Positions 37,846-45,302 of a DNA stretch of 64,000 nucleotides are shown here, one piece after another. Location of the stretch: positions 42,378-106,377 of the forward strand of contig NZ_RQZF01000006.1 in the NCBI RefSeq assembly GCF_003858455.1. Reading direction: 5' to 3'. Both the position numbers and the translations under genes were made by a program. Numbering within the stretch: position 1 is the first letter of the stretch; every line of letters begins with the position of its first letter. This stretch comes from Schaalia canis. GTDB lineage: Bacteria > Actinomycetota > Actinomycetes > Actinomycetales > Actinomycetaceae. The notes under the pieces were generated by a model that was not told where the DNA came from, did no database searches, and saw only the letters and a list, made by a program, of their open reading frames with translations.

Positions 37846-38085
37846 TCACTCACGATCGGTGTCGACGACGTCAACGCGAATCGGTCCGCGCGTTGAAAGC
37901 GCACCCATGACAGTGCGCAGCGCGCGTGCCGTACGGCCGTTGCGTCCGATAACGCGCCCGAGGTCATCGGGGTTGACCCGAACCTCAAGGAGCTGTCCCT
38001 TACGCATGGAGCGCTTGGAGACGCGCACGTCATCAGGATTGTCAACGATGCCGCTTACCAGGTGTTCCAACGCGTCAGCGAGCAT
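37846..38085 (-). CDS. khpA: KH-domain RNA-binding protein KhpA
   Basis: This small RNA-binding protein of 79 residues is a single KH domain with the motif GRVIGRNGRTARALRTVM (the GxxG loop is GRNG). It acts with KhpB/Jag in other Gram-positives, where it affects cell division and RNA handling. It starts two bases after the rpsP stop, the normal rpsP-khpA pair. Confidence 0.93.
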   Translation of the reverse strand: MLADALEHLVSGIVDNPDDVRVSKRSMRKGQLLEVRVNPDDLGRVIGRNGRTARALRTVMGALSTRGPIRVDVVDTDRE

Positions 38086-38087
38086 GA

Positions 38088-38564
38088 TCAGGCTTCCTCA
38101 GTCGCCTCGGTAGCCTCGGCGGGCTCCTCAGCAGCTTCCTCAGCGGCGGCGGCCTCTTCGGCAGCCTTAGCAGCGGCTTCTTCAGCCTTCTTAGCGGAAG
38201 CGTCAGCCTTGCGCTTTTCAGCAGCAGACTCAGCGGCCTTGACAGCCTCAACGGCTTCGGCAGCCTTGTCGGTTTCGGCGACCTTCACGCGGGACACGGC
38301 ATCAGCCTTGCCCTTGAACTTGGCGATATCGCCGGTGAGGACGAGCAGGTTACGAACCTGGTCGGAGGGCTGAGCGCCAACGCCGAGCCAGTACTGCGCA
38401 CGCTCGGAATCAATCTTGATAACCGAGGGGTTGCGAGTGGGATCGTAAATGCCGACCTCTTCGATGACGCGGCCATCGCGCTTCTTGCGCGAGTCCACGA
38501 CGACGACACGGTAGAAAGGTGCATGGATCTTGCCCATGCGCTTGAGACGAATGCGAACTGCCAC
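38088..38564 (-). CDS. rpsP: 30S ribosomal protein S16
   Basis: S16 begins with [20 protein letters not shown] followed by [19 protein letters not shown] and [15 protein letters not shown]. The first 85 residues are the S16 fold; the remaining 70 are an Ala/Glu/Lys-rich, probably helical or disordered tail, seen in many actinobacteria. The GTG at 38564 is chosen because the S16 family starts at this point, with AGGAG 11 bases upstream; a GTG 12 bases earlier has the ribosome site directly touching it. Confidence 0.94.
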   Translation of the reverse strand: MAVRIRLKRMGKIHAPFYRVVVVDSRKKRDGRVIEEVGIYDPTRNPSVIKIDSERAQYWLGVGAQPSDQVRNLLVLTGDIAKFKGKADAVSRVKVAETDKAAEAVEAVKAAESAAEKRKADASAKKAEEAAAKAAEEAAAAEEAAEEPAEATEATEEA

Positions 38565-38866
38565 TTGAGTGGTCACTCCTGTTTCAGATTGGTTTGGAAA
38601 GATGCACCGCTCCGGTGGGAACACGGTTCAGTGGTCTTTCCGGGACGCGACTGTCCTCGGTGAGAGGGCCCTCGGCAGTCGGGTACTGGGATATTCTGCC
38701 ATGTTTTGGCGTGTTTCCCATAGTCCGCCCTCTCTATCCACCCCACCTTTTATGGTGGAATCGGTCACTTTTCTGCTGATGAACCAACGAAAGGGCACAT
38801 AAGTCCCCATCTTCATAGAACGCTCCACGCCTTGTCGATGACCTGGCAACACGAAACAATGACCGC
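38565..38866. other. Divergent region between rpsP and the phosphatase gene
   Basis: These 302 bases hold no supported gene. They must include the promoters of rpsP (leftward) and the phosphatase gene (rightward). The only structure noticed is a short inverted repeat, CCACC-TTTTAT-GGTGG (38743-38758). I could not place -35 and -10 boxes with confidence. Confidence 0.4.
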
Positions 38867-39793
38867 ATGAGCTCTTATTCTATCGATCACCAATGCGCTC
38901 TTGTTGCTCGCGCCGCCGCCCTCAGTGTTGCACCATATCTGCGGTCGGTTGCGCGCACCGTGACATCTTTCGACACGAAGATGGACAGCCACGATCCTGT
39001 GACCGTCCACGATCGTTACGTTGAGGGTGTGCTTCACGAGATTCTGGGATTCTTTGCGCCGGGCTCGCGGGTGTTAGGTGAAGAGCAAGGCGAGGTCACT
39101 CTTACTTCCTCGACAGAGGACACTGCTCTGTCTGGCGAGGCCGCAGCCTTGGCACAGTTGGGCGACGCCGCTGAGGTTCACGAATTAGGCGACCGACTGA
39201 GGTGGATTGTCGACCCCATTGATGGCACCGCTAATTTCGCCTGCGGTATGGCCTACTTCGGCACCTCGATTGCTGCTGAGCTTGACGGGCAGATTATTGC
39301 CGGAGCAGTGAGTGTTCCTTTATTGCACGAGGTTTTCGTTGCCAACGCGACGCGCGCCTGGCATGAGGGTCCTTCAGGGACTACAGAGCTTCGCTCACAA
39401 GGGCCACGTTCTGAAAGCGAAGCTGTCCTTATTAGCTACTACCCCACCCGCAGGCTCTTGCATCAAGATCCTCTTCTTGCTGCTCAACGGGAGCAACGCC
39501 TCGTTGATGCTTATATGGCGACCAGGCGCTCTGGAGCCTGCGCTCTTGATCTGGCTCATATTGCCGCAGGTTGGCTGGGCGCCATGATTGGTACTGCTTT
39601 TAAGCCCTGGGATGTGGCCGCGGGTATTCACATGGTGCGCGTTGCTGGAGGCACGGTGCTCAACCTTCCGCTGCGCACCGATTGTGCCGATGGCTATGCG
39701 CCAGGTGTGGCGGCCTCTGTGGGGTCTTTTGATGCGGTGACGATTGAGGCTGTGTTGCGGGAGGAGCAAGCGTTCATAGATCCTATTTACTGA
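38867..39793 (+). CDS. Inositol monophosphatase family protein
   Basis: This Mg-dependent sugar or inositol phosphatase shows VLGEEQGE near residue 69 (metal ligand Glu), WIVDPIDGTANFACGMAYFG near 108 (metal site D-P-I-D-G-T) and KPWDVAAGIHMVRVAGGTV near 246 (third metal Asp). The 308 residues include an insertion between the first two motifs. The substrate could be inositol phosphate, histidinol phosphate or another; it cannot be read from sequence. No clear ribosome site precedes the ATG. The last 110 bases of coding sequence before its end recur at 41418-41527. Confidence 0.9.
   Translation: MSSYSIDHQCALVARAAALSVAPYLRSVARTVTSFDTKMDSHDPVTVHDRYVEGVLHEILGFFAPGSRVLGEEQGEVTLTSSTEDTALSGEAAALAQLGDAAEVHELGDRLRWIVDPIDGTANFACGMAYFGTSIAAELDGQIIAGAVSVPLLHEVFVANATRAWHEGPSGTTELRSQGPRSESEAVLISYYPTRRLLHQDPLLAAQREQRLVDAYMATRRSGACALDLAHIAAGWLGAMIGTAFKPWDVAAGIHMVRVAGGTVLNLPLRTDCADGYAPGVAASVGSFDAVTIEAVLREEQAFIDPIY
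39659..39768 (+). repeat. Direct repeat copy 1 (3' part of the phosphatase gene)
   Basis: These 110 bases match 41418-41527 with two differences (ctGcgcaCcg against ctAcgcaTtg near the left end), in the same orientation, 1759 bases apart. This copy is inside the intact gene. Confidence 0.95.
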
Positions 39794-39799
39794 CACTCC

Positions 39800-39828
39800 T
39801 TGCCAGCGAAAGACACTATCCCTAATAT
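39800..39828 (+). promoter_or_regulatory. Promoter upstream of the siderophore-interacting protein gene
   Basis: TTGCCA (39800-39805) and TAATAT (39823-39828) are 17 bases apart, near the ideal. Transcription would start close to 39835, at the edge of the iron-box operator described next. Confidence 0.6.
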
Positions 39829-39831
39829 AAA

Positions 39832-39850
39832 TTAGATGAGCCTAACTACC
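39832..39850 (+). promoter_or_regulatory. DtxR/IdeR-type iron box
   Basis: TTAGATGAGCCTAACTACC matches the 19-bp DtxR/IdeR consensus TTAGGTTAGCCTAACCTAA at 13 positions, including the central AGCCTAAC. It begins four bases after the -10 box, so a bound iron-loaded repressor would block the promoter. The downstream gene is for iron-siderophore use, which fits. Confidence 0.65.
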
Positions 39851-40132
39851 TCTGTGGAAACCAGGCATTCTCTGAGGGCGATCACCTCCCACCGTCGGGA
39901 GCGTATCGCCGTCCACACAGTCTTAGTTGAACCCAGCCTTGCTCTTAACGTACGGGTGCCTTTAGTTCGCTTCTTGGCTTTCCCATCACCGCAGTCTCTG
40001 CGGTCCCAACAAACAATAGGGTTCTCGCTGAACACAGTAGCGTTGTTCCCCAATCAGAAATGGGATATCTACGAGGATTCACTGCCATTCGAGGATTCTT
40101 CCACACCTATCCGAACCTATTTCCGTCTTTGA
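39836..40132 (+). CDS. Small hypothetical protein, doubtful
   Basis: A 98-residue frame begins exactly where the promoter predicts the first transcribed base, so it could be read without a leader. It has no recognised domain, no signal peptide and no hydrophobic segment, and contains RAITSHRRERIAVHTVLVEP. Its start codon lies inside the iron box. It may instead be untranslated leader of the next gene. I give it only because a leaderless start would fit. Confidence 0.25.
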   Translation: MSLTTSVETRHSLRAITSHRRERIAVHTVLVEPSLALNVRVPLVRFLAFPSPQSLRSQQTIGFSLNTVALFPNQKWDIYEDSLPFEDSSTPIRTYFRL

Positions 40133-40177
40133 CGTCATTACTGCTCTCAAGACCCCACCATCTGTGATTGGAGAAGA

Positions 40178-40915
40178 ATGATGCCCCAATGGCAACGTGG
40201 CATTATGCGAGCTCTACGCATACCATCCCACAAAGTGACCGTGTGCGGCGTTGAAGACGTGACCTCGCACTACAGAAGAGTCACCTTCTCTGCACCCGAG
40301 CTAATGGCCTCTACCTCTTTCTTTCCCACTCACTGGCTACGCCTGTGGGTTGAGGATGCCGCGCGTGGAGGCACCTTAGTTCAGCGTGGCTATACCTTCA
40401 CTGAGGTCAACGTTGACGCCGGAACTTTTGCCCTTGAGCTTGTTATGCACGACACCGAGGGGCCAGCGATGGATTGGGCCCGGAAGGTGGCAGTTGGAGA
40501 TATCTGCGAAGTGTCCCTCACACCAAAAGAAGTAAAGCTTCCACCCCATGTCACTCGCCTTGTTCTTGCTGGTGATCTCACTGCCTTACCGGCGATCAAC
40601 TCTTGGCTGCTGGCACTGCCTGACTCCATGACGATTGATGTCTTCCTCGAGGATGAGCATTCGGACATTCACCTCTTGCCTCAGGTGCATCACCCTGGTA
40701 CTCAATGGCACTGGCTCACCCCAGGTGGCCCTCGCGGACAAGCCTTGTCGCAGGCAGTATCAAAAGTTGAGGGCGGCACCGATCTTTTTCTCTGGGCGGC
40801 TGGCGAAAAAGGTCTCATCAAGAGGATTCGTGAAGTTGCGCGAGAAGATCTTGGCCTAGCCAAAACGCAGTACTACAGCCAGTTTTACTGGATCGAAGGA
40901 AAGCGCTTTGGGTGA
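40178..40915 (+). CDS. Siderophore-interacting protein (FAD-binding reductase)
   Basis: This cytoplasmic flavin enzyme of the SIP/ViuB family releases iron from ferric siderophores with NAD(P)H. The FAD-binding barrel includes VTFSAPELM near 37, QRGYTFTEVN near 69 (family R-x-Y-T), and HDTEGPAMDWARKVAVGD near 91. The C-terminal domain shows VLAGDLTALPAINSWL near 129 and LFLWAAGEKGLIKRIREV near 207. The 245 residues are normal. GGAG lies before ATG 40178; an ATG at 40181 has slightly better spacing. The iron-box promoter 330 bases upstream supports iron control. No siderophore transporter is in the window. Confidence 0.92.
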   Translation: MMPQWQRGIMRALRIPSHKVTVCGVEDVTSHYRRVTFSAPELMASTSFFPTHWLRLWVEDAARGGTLVQRGYTFTEVNVDAGTFALELVMHDTEGPAMDWARKVAVGDICEVSLTPKEVKLPPHVTRLVLAGDLTALPAINSWLLALPDSMTIDVFLEDEHSDIHLLPQVHHPGTQWHWLTPGGPRGQALSQAVSKVEGGTDLFLWAAGEKGLIKRIREVAREDLGLAKTQYYSQFYWIEGKRFG

Positions 40916-40960
40916 GGCATTAACCTACTGATCTCAAGCTACGTACACTATCAGTGCTAC

Positions 40961-41302
40961 TTACTTCAGTTTGTCAGCGCAGTTAAGAATGAGCTCGGGC
41001 TGAATCTCGGTCAGGATCTGTGAGGTGCCGTTCTTGAGGTTCTCTTCCTCTTTGAGGATCTCCTCAGCGGTGTATTTCTCTTCCAGAATTCCCATACCGC
41101 ACTCACAAAGAGCATCCTGGCCATGGGTTTGTGCACTGCAGGTTGTCATGAACTGGTCCTTAATCTCTTGGGGCCAGCCGATGGCGGCAGCCTCAGATTG
41201 GCCGCCGGCTGATTCGGAAGAGCTCGTAAAGAACGAGCAGCCTGTGAGCACAGTGGCTACGGCAAGGGTCAGGACGACAAGACCACTACGGTATTTCATC
41301 AT
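40961..41302 (-). CDS. Small Cys-rich lipoprotein, copy 1
   Basis: A lipoprotein signal (VVLTLAVATVLTGC, lipid Cys at about 23) is followed by a short Ser-rich linker and a domain WPQEIKDQFMTTCSAQTHG, then QDALCECGMGILEEKYTAEE and a final Cys near the end (LILNCADKLK). Four cysteines (T-C-S, C-E-C, N-C-A) could form two disulfides outside the cell. It shares this pattern with the gene at 41689-42081. Its function is not known. It is transcribed towards the siderophore gene. Confidence 0.75.
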   Translation of the reverse strand: MMKYRSGLVVLTLAVATVLTGCSFFTSSSESAGGQSEAAAIGWPQEIKDQFMTTCSAQTHGQDALCECGMGILEEKYTAEEILKEEENLKNGTSQILTEIQPELILNCADKLK

Positions 41303-41417
41303 GCTCACCAGGCTAGAGGTTTCGCAGGAGGCTGTCCTTGATTTTTCCTGAGAGCTCAATCAGATCAATGTAGTCGAGTGAAGTCCTTCTGTGGCGTGCG
41401 TAGCTAAACGCACGCCA

Positions 41418-41527
41418 CTCAACCTTCCGCTACGCACTGATTGTGCCGATGGCTATGCGCCAGGTGTGGCGGCCTCTGTGGGGTCTTTTGATGCGGTGAC
41501 GATTGAGGCTGTGTTGCGGGAGGAGCA
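41418..41527 (+). pseudogene. Duplicated fragment of the phosphatase gene (repeat copy 2)
   Basis: This is a 110-base second copy of the end of the phosphatase gene, 98% identical to 39659-39768 and without any start or upstream part. In the copied frame it encodes LNLPLRTDCADGYAPGVAAS and what follows up to the EEQ near the gene's end. It is a remnant, not a gene. The neighbouring region 41303-41688 contains nothing else that I can support. Confidence 0.92.
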
Positions 41528-41688
41528 GGCTGGCCCACCCGTCGCTGAACACCGTTGAGGCGCGCGCGAGTGCGCAGAAAACGAGTGCGCAGAATAAAGG
41601 TCATAACCATAGGAGCGGGCTGGTCATCAACGTGACCAGCCCGCTTGGGAAGCATGCTTGCTGTAGCAGTGACAGCTCGCTTGAGCGA

Positions 41689-42081
41689 TTACTGCTTGAT
41701 CTTGTCTCCACAGCGAGAAACGAGTTCCTCTTGGATGTCAGCAAGTACGGTCGACTCACCCGAGAGCATCTTCTTCTCTTCTTCACGCATCTGATCTGCG
41801 GTGTACTTTTCTTCCATCACAGCGAGGCTGCATTCGCAGTATTCTTGCTGGCCAGAGACCGACACACAGCTGTTCATGAACTGGTCACGCATGGGCTCGC
41901 TCCATGCACCGTCTGCAGGCTGGGCTTCAGGCTGAGCCTCAGATTGGGGCTGAGCTTCGGTGGCGACCTCGGTAGGAGTCGTGGGCTCAGCTTCGGGCGC
42001 TGCGGGGGACGAGCACCCAGCGAGGGCGATAGCGCCCATGGAGAAAGCGGCTACGATTGCGGCGATACGTGTTTTGATCAT
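41689..42081 (-). CDS. Small Cys-rich lipoprotein, copy 2
   Basis: This is a paralogue of the gene at 40961-41302. The lipoprotein signal MIKTRIAAIVAAFSMGAIAL with AGC is followed by a Pro/Glu/Gln-rich linker of about 35 residues, then WSEPMRDQFMNSCVSVSG, QQEYCECSLAVMEEKYTADQ and ELVSRCGDKIKQ. The four-cysteine pattern and the DQFM and EEKYTA blocks are shared with copy 1. TGGAGAG precedes ATG 42081. The role is unknown; such Cys-rich modules occur in secreted actinobacterial proteins. Confidence 0.78.
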   Translation of the reverse strand: MIKTRIAAIVAAFSMGAIALAGCSSPAAPEAEPTTPTEVATEAQPQSEAQPEAQPADGAWSEPMRDQFMNSCVSVSGQQEYCECSLAVMEEKYTADQMREEEKKMLSGESTVLADIQEELVSRCGDKIKQ

Positions 42082-42206
42082 GCTCTCCACAATAGTCCTG
42101 CATCGGAGCTTCGACAGGACTTCGGACAGGTTCTTTCAGTGACGACGCCCTCACTATCACGACAGATCCGACATTAGCTAACGGGTGTTGCCTGGTAACT
42201 CTCCTG

Positions 42207-42749
42207 TCATTTCTTCCCCAAAGCCTTGGAGTACGCCTTGATCTTCTTCAAGGCCCACTCATAGTGGCTGGAGGTCGCGGACACGCAGTAGGACCCTAGT
42301 GAAGTCGTGCCAGTCCACGGAAAGTAGGCCTTGATTGATAACTCGTCGTCTGAGAAGGAGTAGATCAGAGCCAGCACTTGCCGGTGAGTCTCATCAAGGA
42401 GGTGCCACGCCTCCTCGTAGGACGTCTGCTGATGCTGGCGCCAAAATGTTTCATTGAGCGCACCATAGTTCCGCCAGTTGTACGGGGAGGGCAAGAAGGG
42501 CTGCTCGTGACCCGCTTGGTTTGCGTCAACCCAGCGTAGGAGCAGTTGGTGCCACTCATACAGGTGGACGAGGACGTCGCGCACATTAAGATCCCGCGCC
42601 CAGTGAGCTTCCCTTCCCGTCAGGCGAACGCTGTGGGGGAAAGTTGCTCGCTGTTCGTCCTCGTCCAGTGAACTCACACAATCCTTCAGCCTTGCGAAGT
42701 TAAGTGACGCTGCTGCAAGAATCTCACTGCGAGTCTGTGGTCTGGCCAT
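42207..42749 (-). CDS. ClbS/DfsB family four-helix protein
   Basis: The 180 residues fit the ClbS/DfsB (DUF1706) family, a DinB-like four-helix bundle: an N-terminal RSEILAAASLNFARL, then RDLNVRDVLVHLYEWHQLLL, and a C-terminal TTSLGSYCVSATSSHYEWALKKIKA. ClbS of E. coli is a cyclopropane hydrolase that protects against colibactin, but the wider family is mostly uncharacterised, so a resistance role here is not shown. It stands 49 bases downstream of the XRE regulator gene in the same direction, and the two may be co-transcribed. Confidence 0.85.
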   Translation of the reverse strand: MARPQTRSEILAAASLNFARLKDCVSSLDEDEQRATFPHSVRLTGREAHWARDLNVRDVLVHLYEWHQLLLRWVDANQAGHEQPFLPSPYNWRNYGALNETFWRQHQQTSYEEAWHLLDETHRQVLALIYSFSDDELSIKAYFPWTGTTSLGSYCVSATSSHYEWALKKIKAYSKALGKK

Positions 42750-42798
42750 ACTCTAGGGTCGCACACCCTGCGCCTCGCTGCCGGGCACTCGAGGAAAA

Positions 42799-43818
42799 TC
42801 ATTTACCTCGTTTGATAACAAGCGAGGCCAAGCCAATGAGTGCACCGTAGATGACAGCCGCCACCGGCCAGATGATCCACGAGCTTTCCCAAGCGTTCCA
42901 CCCGAAAGAGTATGCCAGGTAGCCTGCGACAACAAGCAGCCAGTAGATGCCGCTGATACGAGACAAGATAGGCCTTTCTGCCTTTTGTTCAGGCGTGTAG
43001 TCGCCCTCCTCAAGGAGCTGCTGGTAGGAGCCGTTGACGATGCTGGTTCGGACAAGCAGATTCACACCGAGTGCAACAAGGGCAAGGGTCAATGCTGTGG
43101 CGAAAATGCTGATTACTCCACCACTACTTTCAGCCCAGTTCACCGTCACAACGATGATCGGGACTGCGGAGAGGATACACAAACCCACACCCAGCACGAT
43201 ATGACGCGTGTGCGACTCTTGATACTGGTCGAAACGCGCTCGGACCATTCCGCGAACACCATATTCGGTCTCAATCCGCTCCGTTTCGAGAAACTCAAAG
43301 CGTTTCAGAGGCATAGTCGCCATGAGGATCACGGCAACACCTGCGGTCACCATCAGCAGGAGGGTAGTCACACCAATAGCGACTGCCGCTTCCTCTGTTA
43401 TCAAAGGAGAGGTAGAGGCTGACGTAGCAGTGAGTCCAAGGAGCACAAGAAGAAGAACTGAGGAAAGAATGCAGAGGGAAACACCTCCAGCTACGCGGCC
43501 TGCTGCCCGCGCTTTCATGGTAAGAAACTCGTTTGCTTCTTCCATGCTGACATGACGCAGAGGGCGGCCAGTCTCCACCGGTAGCTGTGCCGCGGTCGTC
43601 ATAGTTGGTTCCTCAAACTCCAGTTCATCCCTTATAAGGAAGTCTGTGGAGACGCCGAAGAGTCGGCTAAGATCAATGATCCGTTCAATGTCAGGGATCG
43701 CTTGCGCACCCTCCCACTTTGAAACGGATTGGCGCGACACTCCAAGCTGTTGGGCAAGCTCTTCTTGGGACCAGCCGTTCTTTTTGCGGAGGTTCAAAAT
43801 CTTATCGGCGAGGATCAT
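42799..43818 (-). CDS. Membrane-bound XRE-family regulator
   Basis: Residues 5-60 are a helix-turn-helix of the XRE/Cro type (LRKKNGWSQEELAQQLGVSR followed by QSVSKWEGAQAIPDIERII). The rest has about six hydrophobic segments (from residue 109 on), so DNA binding is attached to a membrane sensor. The cytoplasmic N-terminus would control genes in response to a membrane or envelope signal; the closest target may be the neighbouring ClbS/DfsB-like gene. AAGGAC precedes the ATG. The 339 residues match proteins of this layout in Firmicutes and actinobacteria. Confidence 0.88.
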   Translation of the reverse strand: MILADKILNLRKKNGWSQEELAQQLGVSRQSVSKWEGAQAIPDIERIIDLSRLFGVSTDFLIRDELEFEEPTMTTAAQLPVETGRPLRHVSMEEANEFLTMKARAAGRVAGGVSLCILSSVLLLVLLGLTATSASTSPLITEEAAVAIGVTTLLLMVTAGVAVILMATMPLKRFEFLETERIETEYGVRGMVRARFDQYQESHTRHIVLGVGLCILSAVPIIVVTVNWAESSGGVISIFATALTLALVALGVNLLVRTSIVNGSYQQLLEEGDYTPEQKAERPILSRISGIYWLLVVAGYLAYSFGWNAWESSWIIWPVAAVIYGALIGLASLVIKRGK

Positions 43819-44201
43819 AGCTCTGTCCTTCCCATCCGTAGGTTTGCTGTCACCTACGACGCTATGGAGGAGGCTAGTTGCATGCTATCAAGTGTGCTTG
43901 ATAATCCCGCAACCGTTGGTTGCATCGTTGATATTTCGCCGTTTTTCAAGGGCAACGTGCTTGGGATGGATCCCTCTTTCATCAGGCACAGTCGCCACCT
44001 ACCTCCTTCAACACCTGCCGCATAAGTGCCCTCATTGACCACAGCGACGCATTACTCCCCCTCAACAGATGGCTTAAAGTCCATAAGAGGTCAAAATCGA
44101 CAACTTCACGCGCCTTTCTGAAGCCCATAATGTCGTTTTGGGCCATTTTCGACAGAAAGCGGCCTGTTGACCGTGAAGCAAGTTGTGAACAACGAAATGT
44201 G
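43819..44201. other. Gene-free region between regulator and amidohydrolase
   Basis: No gene could be supported in these 383 bases, on either strand. Short frames exist but lack ribosome sites and family resemblance. The region is more AT-rich than its neighbours. I see no hairpin followed by a T-run. It must include the promoter of the XRE regulator (leftward) and the end of the amidohydrolase transcript. Confidence 0.4.
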
Positions 44202-45296
44202 TTACACGGCGACGCCACCCAGCACCACTGCGCTGGGGCGGGCCAAAACAGAGAGATCCTGACGGGGGTCGGTCTCGTACACCACAAAGTCAGCCAAGGC
44301 ACCTTCAGATAGGCTCGGAACTCCCAAAGCCCTGCGGGCTTTCCAGGTGACAGCGTCGATAATGTCAGGCACAGACATGCCTGCTCGCTCCCACAGCCTA
44401 AGTTCATCCACCAGGCAGCCATGCTCCTGGTAGCCGCCGGCATCAGTACCAGGCAGTAACTGGACACCCGACTCGATCATCAGCTCGGCGTGTTCCCTGC
44501 GGTTGTCATACATGGCCTGCATAGTCGCCGCATACACCGGATACTTTGGCCCAGCCTGGGCTGCGAACTCGTGGAAAAGCTCGACCTGTAAAAACGTGGG
44601 CGTCACCAGGGTTCCCTGAGCGCGGGCCTGCGCAAGCTGGTCGGCATCCATACCCGAACCATGCTCAATGTCGTCAACGCCCGCTTCCAACAGGTCATCA
44701 ATCGCCCTGTGAGAGAAGGCATGGACGGCAACGCGCGCGCCTGCCTCGTGAGCGGCAGCCACCGCATCAATCAGTACCTCGCGTGGCCACAGTGGGTCCA
44801 GGTCCGCGTCCGCCCCTTTCGAGCGGTCAATCCAATCCCCCACCAGTTTCACCCAACCGTCCCCAAGGGCTGCCTGCTGCGCGACAACCTCCGGCAAAGC
44901 GGCAACGTCCTCAACATCAACCGGCAGGCCACGAATGTAACGCTTTGGGCGGGCAATGTGCTGACCGCAGCGGATCAGGCGGAGCAAATCAGAGCGCTTC
45001 GTCAGCCACTCTTGGGAACGCGGAGCCCCGCAGTCGCGGACAAGGAGCACACCACTGTCACGTGTGGCCTGCGCGAAACGGAGCTGTTCAGCCTCGTCAA
45101 CCGGGCCTTCAGGGCCAATGGCAAGGTGACAGTGAACGTCCACCATGCCGGGAATGACGTAACCTTCCCACTGCGCAGCACAGGAGGTCTCTTCGGAGGC
45201 AAAGACTACCTCGCCCCCGATCAACCACTCCCCTGTTTTCCAGGCTGCCGCCTGTTCAGGGGCATCCTGCCAGAGAAGCTCACCGCGCAACAGCAT
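44202..45296 (-). CDS. Amidohydrolase family protein
   Basis: This is a metal-dependent hydrolase of the imidazolonepropionase/PhnM-like type. VIPGMVDVHCHLAIG near residue 48 has the H-x-H metal pair; VAVHAFSHRAIDDLLEAGVD near 188 and DIEHGSG near 208 hold the further metal His; LLPGTDAGGY near 275 has the metal Asp. The C-terminal block SLSEGALADFVVYETDP is the small beta sandwich typical of these enzymes. The 364 residues are complete. The substrate is unknown. It starts six bases after the ffh stop, so the two genes are probably one transcript, though there is no clear functional link. Confidence 0.9.
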   Translation of the reverse strand: MLLRGELLWQDAPEQAAAWKTGEWLIGGEVVFASEETSCAAQWEGYVIPGMVDVHCHLAIGPEGPVDEAEQLRFAQATRDSGVLLVRDCGAPRSQEWLTKRSDLLRLIRCGQHIARPKRYIRGLPVDVEDVAALPEVVAQQAALGDGWVKLVGDWIDRSKGADADLDPLWPREVLIDAVAAAHEAGARVAVHAFSHRAIDDLLEAGVDDIEHGSGMDADQLAQARAQGTLVTPTFLQVELFHEFAAQAGPKYPVYAATMQAMYDNRREHAELMIESGVQLLPGTDAGGYQEHGCLVDELRLWERAGMSVPDIIDAVTWKARRALGVPSLSEGALADFVVYETDPRQDLSVLARPSAVVLGGVAV

Positions 45297-45302
45297 GGGT
45301 CA

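Noticed and set aside
43982..44467. A minus-strand frame of 161 residues at the end of the amidohydrolase
   Set aside because: It mostly overlaps the amidohydrolase in another frame. The part outside that gene has no recognised domain or ribosome site.
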